From NCBI GenBank assembly GCA_017893485.1, contig CM030367.1, positions 89,106,910 to 89,170,909 on the forward strand: DNA of 64,000 nucleotides. The letters run 5' to 3'. This stretch comes from Hemerocallis citrina. Lineage: Eukaryota > Streptophyta > Magnoliopsida > Asparagales > Asphodelaceae. The notes under the pieces are model-generated. The model searched no databases and was not told the origin of the DNA. It was given only the letters and a program-made list of their open reading frames with translations. The position numbers and the translations under genes are program-made. This document shows, one piece after another, positions 46,467-63,926 of this stretch; within the stretch, counting starts at the first letter, position 1; every line of letters starts with the position of its first letter.

Positions 46467-47172
46467 TGTAGAATCTGTCACAACTCGTAGTGCTAATAGC
46501 AGAACACACACACCACAAGTAATAGAAAATTCCCAAGAACTAGATGAACCAAGAACAAGTCACCAAAATAATCGTAAGATTTCACAAGAACACAATAATA
46601 TGCAGAGATAACCAATAGTTCTTATTCCCCAAGAAATACAAAGATTACAAAGAGATTACAACTCTCAATCTCTCTCTCATCTTTGAAACACTTAGCACTT
46701 ACCCCACTTAAAGTTCAACAATGATAACGCCTCACCTTTGATATGAGTTTCTAGCCCTAGAGTTCACATCTACTGCTATATATATAGCCTCCAAGCAAAA
46801 CCTAAAAGATAAACATAAATACAGCTTATTGACCTTAAACCCGAAAGCCCAAATAACACACAACAGCTGTTGGTCGACCGCACCAAGTTGTAGTCGACTG
46901 CACTTGGTCTCGCCAACACCCGAAGCATGAACAGTCAACTGCATGGTCGACTGTCCCGCTTTCTGTTGAACCCTGTACACTCGAAGAATGTTCAGCAGCC
47001 TAGTTGTGGTCATGTGGTGGGTCGACTGCACCCTAGGATAGTCGACAGCAACTCATCCAGCTGTCTTTCTTTTAGGTGATGTTGCCTTCTCCTGCTATCT
47101 TCGTCTTCTTCTCTTCTTCTTCAACTTCAAGAACTCCCGTGCCTACATGTATTTGAGGCCACAATTCTAACA
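46467..47172 (-). repeat. Copia 5' LTR, 706 bp, GTCGAC-motif rich
   Basis: Minus strand TGTTAGAATTGTGG (47172) to GATTCTACA (46467). It contains several copies of GTCGAC-centred motifs (46870-47045), a feature shared by the LTRs at 38421 and 32074. Followed by the PBS. Confidence 0.88.
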
Positions 47173-47928
47173 CATAGTTGTGCATAGTGTAAATGATATG
47201 CAGTGACTTTCCATTTTCCATAATTAATACTAAAATTTTTAGAAATAGAACAAACTGTAGCAAATCTATGACTCAGGTTCCATGCCTATGCACTAGTTTA
47301 TAAGAAAAATGAAGCAAAGAAAATTCACTTATTGTTTAGAATATAACAACAGAGTAATATCTATAAATAGCAACCCATATATAAAAGAATAACAACACCA
47401 ATGACACCTTTTTGAGTTAGTTTCGTGAATCCTTCTCCATTAGGGTGACCGAGAGTGTAATCTATGAATGATTTTTAGAAGAAAAAAATGTCTTGCTATA
47501 GATTACCTAGTTGCTGTGAATTCGTCATTAAGTGTTGTTAATGTAAACTTAGCCTTAGGTAGAGAATTTTTCAAGAATATTAAAAGATTAAGTAAACCAA
47601 CAAGTAAGGCCGATTGGTTAGAAATTAAAACTATTAATTATTTTGATGGATTTTCAAGAGATGAACTAAGTTTAACAAACCCAATTAAAGTTCAGGCCCA
47701 ACAATCAACAAATATACCTCAGTGTGATTAGCAAGTAAGATATTCAATAACGATTCGTATACTAATTGGCAAGTAGAAGCACACACTCTCAATATTTGAG
47801 GACGACAGATAATTCAAATAATATTATAGAGACGATAGGCAGTAACACAAATAATGGAGAAATTGAAAGAAGTTACTGGAGTTCGAAGCACATGGAGCAA
47901 TGGAGAGGAGATTGCCGACGGGGGTTGT
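47173..47928. other. Flank of element Z with an 87-codon frame
   Basis: AT-rich. An uninterrupted plus-strand frame at 47468-47731 reads through ALGREFFKNIKRLSKPTSK and ADWLEIKTINYFDGF and ends in a stop. Its composition looks protein-like, but I recognise no family and see no splice context. The last 60 bp before 47929 continue after element Z at 58235. Confidence 0.3.
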
Positions 47929-48209
47929 TATAATACCCCGCAAAATAGCATATAGCTATTTTGCATCGTAATCTATGAACAGTTGAGAATTGCACGTGAT
48001 TACATATTTTTCTAATAATTATTAGTTTTAATTGAGAAATTTTAGACATATTAGTTATTCTGAACCCGATGAGGTATATTCAGGATATCTTCTCTATTAA
48101 ACTATGTGTGTTATCCCGATTGTTTTAGTGAGGCAATCTTTCGAAAAATAATATCTTTATAAAATATATATATTCTTATATTTTACAAATAACTATTTTA
48201 TTGTAATGA

Positions 48210-48248
<39 letters not shown>

Positions 48249-48249
<1 letters not shown>

Positions 48250-48393
48250 TAGATTTGCCCATGGCCACATGCCTACGGCACGTCTTCAGAACGATACAGC
48301 ATATGAAAAGTCTTGTAAATAGTGTATCAACAATTATGTAGCTGAAGTTTGAATAGTATGGAAATAATTAGTTGTAAATAAAAGTCCATGTTT

Positions 48394-48492
<99 letters not shown>

Positions 48493-48654
48493 ATTAAATA
48501 AATAAATGAGTTGTTTTAGGGGGGGGGGGATTTCAATTTGAGTTTTGGGGAAAATTTTTTGGATGGAAAATGTGTTTTCTGAGATTAGATCTGGGCCTTT
48601 GGGGGGATTGAAGGAGAGCCACTTGATAGCTTTCTTTGAGTTTTATTATATAGA
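48249..48654 (-). mobile_element. Helitron H2, 406 bp, non-autonomous
   Basis: Minus strand: 5' TCTATATAATAAAACTCAAA at 48654, 3' hairpin (ACGTGCC-GTA-GGCATGT, + 48267-48283), 14 nt, CTAG at 48252-48249. It is flanked by A on its 5' side and T on its 3' side, the Helitron target. The 3' LTR of element Z lacks it at the same place, proving insertion after the element landed. The interior has (GA)n, (TA)n and G tracts only. Confidence 0.85.
48397..48490. repeat. (TA)n followed by (GA)n
   Basis: About 48 bp of TA repeats directly followed by about 46 bp of GA repeats, in the middle of Helitron H2. Confidence 0.95.
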
Positions 48655-48657
48655 TAT

Positions 48658-48803
48658 GTATGAGTGTATGTATATTTTGACTGAATTGTATATATGATGT
48701 ATATACATGAACACTTGTGTGTATATATATGTATGAGTGTATGTACATTTTGACTGAATTGTATATATGATGTATATACATGAACACTTGTGTGTATTTT
48801 TAT
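48658..48803. repeat. 73-bp tandem duplication in the Z 5' LTR
   Basis: Units beginning GTATGAGTGTATGTA at 48658 and 48731. The 3' LTR has a single unit, so the duplication postdates insertion. Confidence 0.8.
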
Positions 48804-51800
48804 ATGTATATGTATATGTATGTAGATATACATATTTGTATGTATATATATTTAAATGAATTGTATTGAATTGGATTTTATACCTAATAATAAATTGGAG
48901 TGTATGTATGTATATATATGTGTGTATATAATTGTAAGGGTGTAGAAGACTCACCCAAACCATGAGCTCCTCATTGTGATCTTGATCATCCTAATCTCAA
49001 TCCTAGGGCTAAGATCAAGCTTGGAGCTTCCACTTACTTATAGCCATATCCCCACATCCATTACACCCTCATCTTCACCCCCTTCCTCTCATTTTCCTCA
49101 ACCGACCAAGCCCATCCCCATCCTCATCTCCCATGGCCGAAATCCACCCTCCACCCCCACCCCCACTCTCATCTCATCTCACCTCCTCTCATTCTCTAAA
49201 AGAATCTCCTTCTTCTACTTCATCTTCTTTCACACCTTCCATTTCTCAAAAATGAAAAGAAAGAGGGTTTTTGATTTTGGTTATGGGTTCTTGGAGCTTT
49301 GGAGGTGAAGAAAAGGTTGAGAGGAGGAGGAGAGCTAGCAAAACAAAGGCCTGGAGATTCTTCTACGGTGGGTGTTCTCAAAACTCCAATCTAGTTAATT
49401 TTTTGTATGTGATATGATGACTTAGGAATATCTACCAAGCTAATGGCTTAGAATTTGATCATGAAAATTTTGTGGCATGTTCTAGGGTGAGTTTAGAGCC
49501 CCTCTAATTTTTTCATAATTTTCTGGGGTTGTTTACTAGCTCAAACAATTACATAATTTTTGGGCAGCATGCAGTAGAGAAACTGTTGTGTTTTGGAAAT
49601 TTGGGTGCTTTTCCAAAAACTGTATCTCAGAATTGGTATGATATTGTAACCCCAAATTTTTACTAGGTGCTCTTGAATGTGTCTAAAACTATACTTTCAA
49701 ATTTCACATTTTTCTAAGTTCGTTTGATACTCCCGAAATCAGAAACTTAATCTGCCCTGTTTTAGGATTGATGTTCATTAATTCATAACTACTTATTGGT
49801 GCATAATATTGCAATGAAAGTTTTACTGTAGCTTTCGGTATGAGTCTAGATCATGATTCTAAAATTTTAGAATTGTTAGATAACATTTGATGGAGTTTTA
49901 AAAATAATTTGTATAAGGAGGTAGACACCTGTCTGAAAACAGAAGGGAATTTTGTGCTACGTTTGAAGAGCCATAACTCTCTGTGTATTTTGAATATGAA
50001 TGTAATTTTTAAATATATATTATACATGTGTACGTCTAGTTACTAATTCTAAGGTTTCATGAGTATTGGACTTGTGGTTGAATTGATATTGAATTTTGAA
50101 GTAGACCAGGTTCAGGTTTAGCTCAGGTTAGCTAGTCTGTGTATTTGTATAATTCTAGAATTATGTGTTGAGAATTTGGAAGAATGACCAACTAGAGATT
50201 TGTAGTAGAGAGTCGTAGCTTTCCAAAACATCATGAATCATGCAATTCCAGTTTGTGGTTTGAAAGTTATGATTTTTTTTCAGATTGGGGCAGAGCTAGT
50301 CTTAATTGAAGGATTTGGTTTTTGTAGAGGAAACTCATTTCCTGTGTGTATACTGATAGAAATTGGAGTTTTAGAGTACTTTAATGGATGAATCTGAGGA
50401 TGTGATCAACTAGGAAGTTGTAGTAGACACTCCTAAATTTCCATAGAATCTAAAATTGCGTAATTTCGATAAGTGAGCAAGTTTTTATATTAATAGTAAG
50501 ATACAGCAACTGTATGGGAGAAATGTACAGCTAAGAACATATAGATATTTTATAGCTTCTAGATGGCTGAATTTGAAGAAATGGTTAACTAGAGACTTAC
50601 AGTATAGGGTCTTAGCTTTCTAGAATGGGTAATATCAGACAATTCCAAGTTGTATTTTGAAAGTTATGAATGTTACATGTTTCAGCAACCTGTTATCTTG
50701 TTCGATTTCAAGCATGTGTTTGAAATCTGGAAACCTGAGTTCTATAAGGAATTGGAGAGAGTTGTCAACTAGGAAATTGTAGTGGAGGTTCCCACCTTTC
50801 TAAAAAGTCTGATTTTGTTGGATTCTGATAAGTGTAGCAGAAATTATGGAATTTTCTACATGCTACAGGTTTTATGACTATAAGGTGATTTGAGTTTTAA
50901 GATGTTGAATGATTATCTCTATTAAGCACGTCATTTGGGACTTATATGAGATTCTTGTACTTGGTACTCATGATGGACACATGAGTAAGTTGGGAGAATA
51001 GTTGTATGGTCGATTTGTTGTATGTGGGCTCGTAGCTAGTATAGCTTGGAGCTAGTCTAGGTTGGGATACCCTAGGACTATCAACCCAGTCAGCAAGTAT
51101 TGTAATTGATTTATTTCCACCTCGAAAGATAGTGAATTTCCTGTGCGTCGTCGGATCGTTTACCGAGAGAAGGTTGACCGCGGGTCGGGATACTATATGA
51201 GACTTGAGACGAAGGTGGTGGCGATAGATGGAGATCGGATCGCCGGTGTTTGGGGTTGATAGGCTTGGTTATCTACCTCGTCTTGAATGTGTTGATGCCT
51301 AGGTCTGTCAATGACTGGATACTAGTAAAATGTGTGTTTCACCTATACTTCTGGGTATGAGGCACTCTCTTAGGCGCCGTTGTACTGCTCGCTAGGGGTC
51401 GCAGGCCTGGGACGTTAGGTCGAAGATCTACAGAGGTGTTGGCAATCGATGAATGTCGGTTCACCGTGATTAGTTATTTTTGACAGAACCATTTGAGCTT
51501 AATCATTCGTTAAATACTATGCATGATTTGACAAGCTCGCATGTTTTAGCAACTAATGCTACTTTAGATTGTATTTCTTTACTTTTCGCTTGAAGACCGA
51601 GTTGATGTTAGGGGTGATTCCCTATAATTCGACTTATTCTAAGGGCCAGCACCAGGAGGTGATAACCAAGGTTGTCTCTTCCTGTCAATGGGATACAGGA
51701 GCCGTATCTCGCTATGTTAATTCCTAAAGTGCCATGGTAAGAACGGGAGGGTTCCTGTCGGATAAAGAGATTAGACCCTCGAGGCCGTCATGTTATTATG

Positions 51801-52744
51801 TTGAGTGGACACGAACGGACCATGGGGCTACTGTCCCATGGATCTTCTGTGCCATAGATATGCGGTTGTGTATTTGTAAGATCGTCATGGCATTTGGTGT
51901 GATCCAGACCGGATTGGGGCACTAGTGGCAAACGAAGACACCACTGTGTTTAGCAGTAACAACTGCGGGATTCACCAACATATTGTATCTATCAGGAACA
52001 AGATGAGTACATTAGTAGAATGTATTTGCATGGCAAGGGTTTGAAACCCTGAAACTGGAGAAGACAGCTTGATTTGGAGCGTATGTAGTATGGGATGCAT
52101 GCGTGTCCAAAGTCTTGCTAACATTAGACTAAGTGCTTCTATTTTCTGTACTTGTGTACCGTGCATTAGACTTCAGGTTATGGCATACACTGACACTAGG
52201 AAATTAGGATGTACGTTTCTGTTTTCATTAAAGACTGGTTGTGATTGGTAGTTGAAGATCGCTGCTATTATCAGCATTGTGCTAGTATATGTATTGACGT
52301 TCCCACTCAATTAGGTGCTGGATACCGGGTCGCGAGTGCAGGAGGACTCAAGACAAGCAGGGCATCCAAATGGAGTAGCAATATACCTACCTACCATTCG
52401 AGCAGATACAGGAATATCATAGTAGCGCAGCGGAAGATTCGAGCTACCGGGCGCATATCAGGGAAGTAGCATGACCGCTCGGTGGAGCTTCCAGTAGAGA
52501 GCAGTTGACTACCATTCTGGGTGGTAGGCTATAGCTGTTACAAAATAGTATTTGTAATACTTTAATGTAATTTGTATTCCTTATTCAAGAACAAGATAAT
52601 GATGTAATTAATGATGTAATAATTTTATTTAGTAATAAAAAGTTTTTAAATTTCCGTGTTATTACTGTGTTATGATGCATTTGAAGTCAAAGATTCTGGT
52701 TATGTCACGGATGTCTGGTAACGGGGATCCAGGGCGCTACAAAG

Positions 52745-52756
52745 TGGTATCAGAGC
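52745..52756 (+). promoter_or_regulatory. Element Z primer-binding site
   Basis: TGGTATCAGAGC, an exact initiator-tRNA-Met complement, three bases after the LTR end. It fixes the plus orientation. Confidence 0.93.
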
Positions 52757-53778
52757 TAACTTCAAATTGCAGTCTAACACAGTAAGAAATTAGACTTGAA
52801 AGCCAAATAAGTTGAGTTTAGTTTAGCAGATAGGATGATCATAAATCATATGGTAGCGCTTTTCAACTTATGATTATGATCTTCCCTATATCTGAACCAG
52901 TCCCAATGTATTTCATTCTTTACTAACAAGCTTGGTGCAGTCGTGTTCAATGGCAGCTTGTCTGTAACCAGACATCAATGGAGGCAAACCTGCAACTGGA
53001 TATCGGAAGGCAAGTTTGCAACCGAATATCCAGAAGGCAAATCTGCAACCGGATGTCAAAAAAAGCCAAATCGTAACCTGATGCGCAAGTAACAAGTCTG
53101 CAGTCGAACGATAAATAAGGGCGACTCGTAGCACAAAAGTTGAGGAAGAACGATAAGGCTGCACCGACGACTCAATATCGAGACTAGAATTCGCGATGTA
53201 CCAAGGAATGCACTGGTGGAAATCAGCAGAAACCAGACGCCATCACCATGAACTAATCAAGACAAGGCTCGAGGAAGGATCTGTTGATGACCAATTCATT
53301 CATTTTCCATAAGTGGCAGAGTTCTCCAAGATCAGCTTATGATAAAGCAACCCCCAGGGGCACGCTAAGGAGGAAATCTCACCTAGACAGGGGACTATCA
53401 TGCTAACAATTCAGTGAAATCATCGAAGGAACTGCTAAGGTTGAAGCGGCAATTCGTGACTTCGACCTTTTTAAGGAGCGAGTGGTCACCAATCAGCATA
53501 ACTTGCAATCAAGACGTGAATCGGCATCACCGGAGGATAAGAACACAATGAAATAATGCGGCCGTTGTCTACTCCAGAGCAGAAATAGGGGGATGTCAGC
53601 ATCAAATTCATAAACCTGTCTAGGAAACTGAAGGCCTACAATTCAACTTGGAGGAAAACCAGTTTGTCGAGAATATCACTCGAGGAACTGGAGATGGTTT
53701 AGGAAAATATCTTATAAACCATTGGTGATTGTGTTTGTTTTCCTCTCTACTAGTGTTGTTCTGAGGACAGAACGATTC
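52757..53778 (+). other. Element Z internal region, non-coding
   Basis: About 1.0 kb with no gag, protease, RT or integrase motif on either strand. A short tandem stretch around 52970-53100 repeats AACC(G)GATAT..GGCAA(A/G)TCTGCAACC-like phrases every ~35 bp. It may contain the packaging signal; this is inference only. Confidence 0.6.
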
Positions 53779-53792
53779 TAAGAAGGGAGTAA
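53779..53792 (+). promoter_or_regulatory. Element Z polypurine tract
   Basis: AAGAAGGGAGTAA immediately before the TGTAATATCCC start of the 3' LTR. Confidence 0.85.
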
Positions 53793-58234
<4,442 letters not shown>

Positions 58235-58239
58235 GTTCT

Positions 58240-58689
58240 GGTGGAGGAATCAGTTGTCGGTTGTGGTGTGGTGGCGCAGCGAAGGAGAAAGGAGGGGCTG
58301 GCAGCATGGCATCAGTGCCGGCGTTGGAGAATCGAGGCGGCGACAGCAAGGGGAACCATCGACGAGGGTGGCTGGAGGTGTGGGAACGTCGATGAGGGTG
58401 ATCGGTGGTGTGAGTGGCGACGATGGCGAGTGGAATCGGAGGTATTAAGGTTTGGAGGATGAGGCGACGCTGGCAATCGGGGGTATTAATCTAGTGGCCT
58501 ATATATAGGCTCAAAACATTTTCAATACAAATCTTCAAAATATTCTAAGACAGAAAATAAAGGGTGCAAATTGCAAACTACTACATATAGCAAATATTGT
58601 CAAAAATAAATATGAATACTGAAATAAAATACCATGCTAATAGAACTACTATCCTAGACGATATTTGCGCTGATAGAAGTGCCCAAATT
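58240..58689. other. GC-rich flank of element Z, then AT-rich spacer
   Basis: 58240-58500 is G-rich with GGTGG and GACGA runs; on the minus strand it resembles a plant leader or first exon. It continues the sequence interrupted at 47928. Several overlapping frames exist but none is convincing. 58500-58689 is AT-rich with no feature. Confidence 0.3.
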
Positions 58690-61600
58690 GTTTCGAGTTG
58701 ATGTCCTCATCATTCTCTCCAGGTGGGAGAGGGCTCGACCCAATCAAGTAAAAACCAGTCCTTCTGTCATAGTGCTCCAGAAGGTCTGGATTCAAGCGTT
58801 GGAGCTCATTACGTTCAATACAAGTATCCTTCGACTCCGGCTTGTTTTTTTATCTTACCAAATACCTATGAATACCACCATCTCTAGTAGAGATTATCTG
58901 ATCATCTAAAATATTATCCAATTTTTTTTGTCTGTGGGTAAGTAGTATCAGGCAAAGGGAAAAATGTAGGAATCTCACCATTAGGCCGCAGAGTAGGCTC
59001 TACTATAAGAGGATTTCTAGGATTTTATTCTGGGCCTTCATAAGGTACTAGATCCTCAATATTGTAAGTCTTACTTATGCCAAAATCTTCAGGAAGGTCA
59101 ACGGCATAGGCATTATTATTGATTTATACAGAATTTTAAATGGGTCTGCAACACGTGCATTCAATTTCTTAACAGATCCAGCTGGAAACTGTTCCAGACG
59201 AATCTGAACCATCACTTCATCACCAACATCAAAAGTTTTAAATTTCCTTCTAGTATCCACTCTTAACTTGTAGTTGAAATTATTCTCATTAATTATCTTG
59301 AAAATTTCTCTATGCAAGTCATGAATGCAGGATGCAAATGTAGATGCAGACTCTAAAACTCTGTGTTGTTCTAACATGGGAACAAGATCTATGGGCTGCC
59401 TAGGACGATAACCATACACACATTCGTGTGGACTCATGCCAATGGTTCTATTCTTAGATGTGTTGTAGGTAGATTCAGCAACAGTCAAGTTTAAGTTTCA
59501 AGTTCCTAAGTTTTCTCTCACAGAGGTACGCAAGAGATTGTCAAGACTCGGATTGACAACCTTCGTCTGTCCATCAGTCCGTAGGTGGAAGGCTGAAGAG
59601 AATTTCAATTTCGTGTCCATCTGTTGTCATAGGGTTTTCCAAAAGTAACTCGTGAATTTCACATCCCTATCGGACACAATGATTTTTGGCAACCCATGTA
59701 GCTTCATAATATTATCTAAGAAGATTTGAGCTACATGAGATGCAACGAAAGTTTTCGAACACGGGAGGAAGTGGGCCCTTTTATAAGAACGGTCCATAAC
59801 AACAATAATGAAACCGTGTTTCTTTTGTATTTTCGGTAAGCCTAACACGAAATCCATGTTGTCATCTTCCCAAGAGCGACTGGGAACAGGTAATGGAGTA
59901 TACAGGCCTGTGTTCTGTTTTTGTTGTTTGGCGAGTTGACAAGTATAACACCTGTTAACAAGTCTTGCAACGTCTCTCTTTAGGTTAAGCCAGTAAAATC
60001 TATGTTCCACAGAATCAATGGCCTTGCTATGCCCAAAGTGTCCAGCGATGCCACCAGCGTGCAATTCCCGAACAAGATACTCTCGTATGATGCATTAGGA
60101 ATGCACAGTTTGGAGCGATAGAAGAGATAATCATCTTTCAGGAAATAATCATCTATCACTCGAGTGATGCCATCCTTCAAAGAGGTGCAGATATCGTGGA
60201 AATCTGGACAGGAGGCATACTCATCTTTTAATCTCTCAAAACCAATAATTTCGGTGTGCAGTGTGGATAAGATCATGTGATAACGACTTAGCACATCCGT
60301 GGCCTTATTATCAATCCCTTTTTTATGTCTAATGGCATACGAATTCTTGTAGGAACTCTACCCATCGAGCATGTCTCAGGTTCAACTTTTGTTGAGAATT
60401 AGGGAATCTTAAGGCCTCATGGTCTGAGAAAATGACGAATGCTTGCGCCAGGTGGTAATATTGCCAATAGCGAAGTGACTGAATTACTGCACAGAATTCC
60501 TTGTCATAAGTGGAGTATTTTTGTTTTGCTTCATTCAGCTTTTCGCTGAAATAAGCAACAGGATGACTCTTTTGGCTGAGAACTCCACCTATACCAATAC
60601 CAGAAGCATCGCACTTTTCTTCAAAGATTAGTAAAATCAGGCAACCTCTTGATAGGTGTCTGAGTAATTCTTTTCTTGATCTCTTCGAAAGCTTTCGTGG
60701 TTGCTTTCGACCAGAAAAACTCACACATCTTCAAACAGTCGGATATCGGTGCCATGATTGTGCTAAATCCTTGCACAAACCGACGATAGAAGGTGGCAAG
60801 ACTATAAAAACCCCACACATCACGTATGTTGATGGGCTCAGGCCACTCAGTAATAGCTCGTATCTTGTGGGGGTCAGCGAATCCTCTCTGGTGGAGATAA
60901 TAAATCCCTGAAAGATAGTCAGATCAGAGAGGAAGGTACATTTGGTAGAATTTGCATAAAGCTGTCTTCCTCAAAACACCACAGACCTGTCTCAAATGGT
61001 CAAGATGTTGCCCAACGGATCGGCTATAAATGAGAATATCATCAAAGTACACCACAAGGAACTTCCCATAAAGAGACGGATTACTTGCATCATGATTCTC
61101 ATAAACGTGCTCGGGGAATTTGTCATTCCAAACGACATGACCATCCATTCGTACAGGTCATTCTTCGTCTTGAAGGCGGTCTTCCATTCATCACCAAGAC
61201 TAATACGTATTTGGTGGTAACCACTTTTAAGGTCAATCTTGGAAAAAATTGTGGCACCAGACATCATATCCAACATTTCATCCAAACAGGAAATGAGAAA
61301 ACGGTATTTCACAGTGATTTTGTTTATGGCACGGCTGTTCACACATATACGTCAGGTTCCATTTTTTTTTGGCGTCAACAGAACAGGGACTGCGTAAAGA
61401 CTTAAGCTTTCTCTGATGAAGCCTTTCGCAAAAAACTTGTCCACTTGCCTTTTTAACTCAGCATGTTCTTTCGGATTCATTCGATAGTGTAGCAAGTTAG
61501 GAAGACTCTCTCCCGGAACCAGTTCAATAGCGTGTTAGATGTCACGCAGTGGAGTAAGCAGGAAACACATTTGCAAATTCCTGAAAGGCAGGAGTAACTT

Positions 61601-62728
61601 CAGGAGGGATGGGTGACTTAGGCTCGTTAGGGACTTATCTCGCTGTGAGTAGAAGAATTGTTGTCCCTTTGTCAATCTCTTAAGTGAGTTCTTTTTCACC
61701 CATATACACTACTTCCTTACCTTTTCTCGAGGGAGTTGGAGTTTTCACGAACGGATTAGTTTGTGGTTTTGCAGTATGAGCTTTATCTTTAATTCATCAT
61801 GTTGAAACACACACTGGTTGGATCGACCATGTATTGTCACATCGTGATCGTATAATCAAGGTCTCCCTAAAATTACTTGACCCATAACCATTTTGAGCAT
61901 ATCACACCAAATTTGCTCCTTGTGGGCTTTGAAATCTACAGGGACCAAACTTCGCTGTGTTACTTGGAGGGTTGTCGCATCAATCCAAAATACTTTGTAT
62001 GGGTATGGATGGGGTTCAACTTTAAGTACAGTTTTGGCTAGGACCGCTGAAGCAACGGCGTTCACGTAGCTCCCACTGCCAACAATCACCTTAATGTTTT
62101 TGCCACCTATTGTCGTGAAGGTGTGATATATAGAAGTGTGCTTCCAATCATCTTCTTCTTTTGGTTGGGACAAAACAAATTTGACTACATTTAAAGAAGG
62201 TGATTGGATCGACCGAATATAGTGAATATAATGGTCATCCTCTTCTCCGCTGAAGTCGTCACTTTAATCAGGTTCATAGGAAAACTAATTGTGGAATCAT
62301 CAGTGATGGCAGCGGTACCATCTACTATATTGATCCTACTGAGGCTGGGACAGTTGCCAGCAACATGGTCGTATCCCTCGTATTTATAGCACTTAGTGAG
62401 ATGATCAATCTTATAGTAGTCTCTTTCGGTGTTCTTATTATTGTGGTCATCTTAGGTGGATAGGAATTTGAATTAGGCTTGCTGGGGTAAGATTTGTTGC
62501 AGTACTGAGAATATGAGGGCTTAGACCAAAAGGGATCAGTAAAGGTCATTCTAGAGGAATGATCTCTCGAATCACTGGACTAGTAGTGGGAACTTGTCTT
62601 AAGGGAATCCATATCGAGGCCAATGGAATAAGCCGCTGCCAAGAAGTCCACATTTCTATGAATTAGCTCGTTCCTAAGATCGGCTCGTAGTCTAGCTCTG
62701 AACCTAATGATGGTTTGTTCTTTGCTCT
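58690..62728 (-). pseudogene. Chromovirus-type Ty3/gypsy polyprotein, decayed
   Basis: Minus strand, in order. Gag C-part (62728: EQTIIRFRARLRADLRNEL) with a knuckle CYKYEGYDHVAGNC lacking its second Cys. Protease VIVGSGSYVN, catalytic Asp replaced by Gly. RT with [15 protein letters not shown] and an intact [11 protein letters not shown], shifted near 61085. RNase H (CDASGIGIGGVL, YSTYDKEFCAVIQSLRYW). Integrase zinc finger (GHFGHSKAI...CYTCQLAK) and core MDFVLGL and VSDRDVKF; the third residue is Lys in DGQTKVVN. C-terminal part ends with a chromodomain-like stretch (GGIHRYLVR, stop, NELQRLNPDLLEHYDRR) near 58750. Multiple stops and shifts; no LTRs found. Its gag N-terminus is removed by the LTR end at 62729. 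Confidence 0.9.
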
Positions 62729-63336
62729 TGTCACGCCCCGCTTCCCAAAAATACGGAACACAAGCACGTGACATTGGCCCAGTGAATGACTTGCATCATC
62801 CATAAGCTGTATACCCATTCAACTCAACAATAATAACATTACAAAACAATTGTGCAGGCAATAATAACAACCACATGAACAATAATACTTGGAATAAGAT
62901 AATATGAAATAACCAAATATGATAATCCAACATCTGGAAACAAATAATAATATCTGGATCATAAGCCCAATACAATAATAAATCCAATCACAATAATACT
63001 AAGTTTTTAATACAATAAGTCCAATGAAATAACATTCAACTAGAAAGCAATAAATCTTTAGAAAGCTTGTTGTCCAATTCCTGCAGGTAATTCTCCATGA
63101 ACACCTGTGAACACTTCATCTAAAACTGCAGGTAATTCTCCATGATCACCTGCGAACACTTCATCTAGAAATAGAAGAAAAATTGTTCTTAGCGCAAGTC
63201 ATGGACAGCAAGTAGAGAAAGTAAGAAAACAATGGAATAACGATATAACAATGAATTCAATGGATCAATAGAGATCAATAACATGAGATGATAGCAATAA
63301 TCAATATCAATAGTAATCGAGGCAATGGTTATAAAC
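62729..63336 (-). repeat. Terminal part of an X-related LTR, minus strand
   Basis: Begins on the plus strand with TGTCACGCCCCGCTTCC, then ATACGGAA and GGCCCAGTGAATGA. These correspond to the reverse complement of the element X LTR end at 16941 (TGTCACACCCCGCTTCTC, then ATACGGAA and GGCCCAGCAAATGA). So a relative of element X inserted in the opposite orientation into chromovirus gag. It contains a 45-bp tandem duplication. The left part is replaced by the LTR at 63337. Confidence 0.6.
63081..63170. repeat. 45-bp tandem duplication
   Basis: Units CTGCAGGTAATTCTCCATGA at 63081 and 63126, nearly identical over 45 bp. Confidence 0.9.
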
Positions 63337-63926
63337 TGTTACCGCTAAATCTGGTGTGGGGGCAAACAGATAGTATTTGTGGATTCTTGGAAAACCTGAA
63401 TAACAAACCTGAACCTGTTCCGCCGGAGTTTGACCGCTGACTCCCGCCGTTCACCTGCAAAAAGTGCGAGAGACCGGGGTTGATCTCGGCGACGTACCCT
63501 CCGACGCTCAAGTCAATAAGTAAGAAGATTATGAAAGATCGTAAATTGGCAAAAGATTAATTACCTCTTAATAGAGATGGATGGGGGATATTTATAGCCG
63601 CCATTGGGGTCAGATTAGGAATGTAATCCCTATGGTCAGATAAGGAATGTAATCCCTAATCCCCAGTGAAAGGATAGATATGAATCAGGGCCGTTGATTA
63701 GGATTAATCAGAAACCCTAATTCTATCCTGCTGGACTGGATTTATTTCGGGTTGGGACCCGTACCCAGATGAGGTAGATCCGTTCGTGGGTTATTGGGTC
63801 TTTGGGGAAAAGACCCAGGTTCCACTTCAGATCCATTGGTAGGCAAAATTACCATTTTACCCCTAGGCTTTGAGATTCGTTCCTCATTTGGACGGTTCCG
63901 ATTTAACCCCATTTTTAGCCATATCA
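63337..63926 (-). repeat. 3' LTR (590 bp) of an element running off the window
   Basis: Minus strand TGATATGGCTAAAAATGGGG (63926) to TTTAGCGGTAACA (63337). It aligns along its length with the solo LTR at 42250-42911, including a TATAAATA box (complement at 63589-63596) and the GACTTGAGCGTCGGAGGGT phrase. It lacks ~70 bp present in the other copy. Confidence 0.85.

Larger units (their letters stand above)
44537..47172 (-). mobile_element. Minus-strand copia element with gag-protease only
   Basis: Order on the minus strand: 5' LTR 47172-46467, PBS 46461-46450, gag-protease 46449-45240, unassigned sequence, polypurine tract CCAAGTGGGAGAT (about 44632-44620), and the first ~80 bp of the 3' LTR (44618-44537). 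The RT, RNase H and most of integrase are missing, and the internal region is only ~1.8 kb. It is either a deletion derivative or a non-autonomous family member. Confidence 0.75.
47929..52741 (+). repeat. Element Z 5' LTR, 4.8 kb
   Basis: From TATAATACCCCGC to GGGCGCTACA. Compared with the 3' LTR it has three additions: the 406-bp Helitron at 48249-48654 with its (TA)n, a tandem duplication of ~73 bp at 48658-48803, and single-base changes. Small frames such as 48976-49308 are not preserved in the other LTR. Confidence 0.88.
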
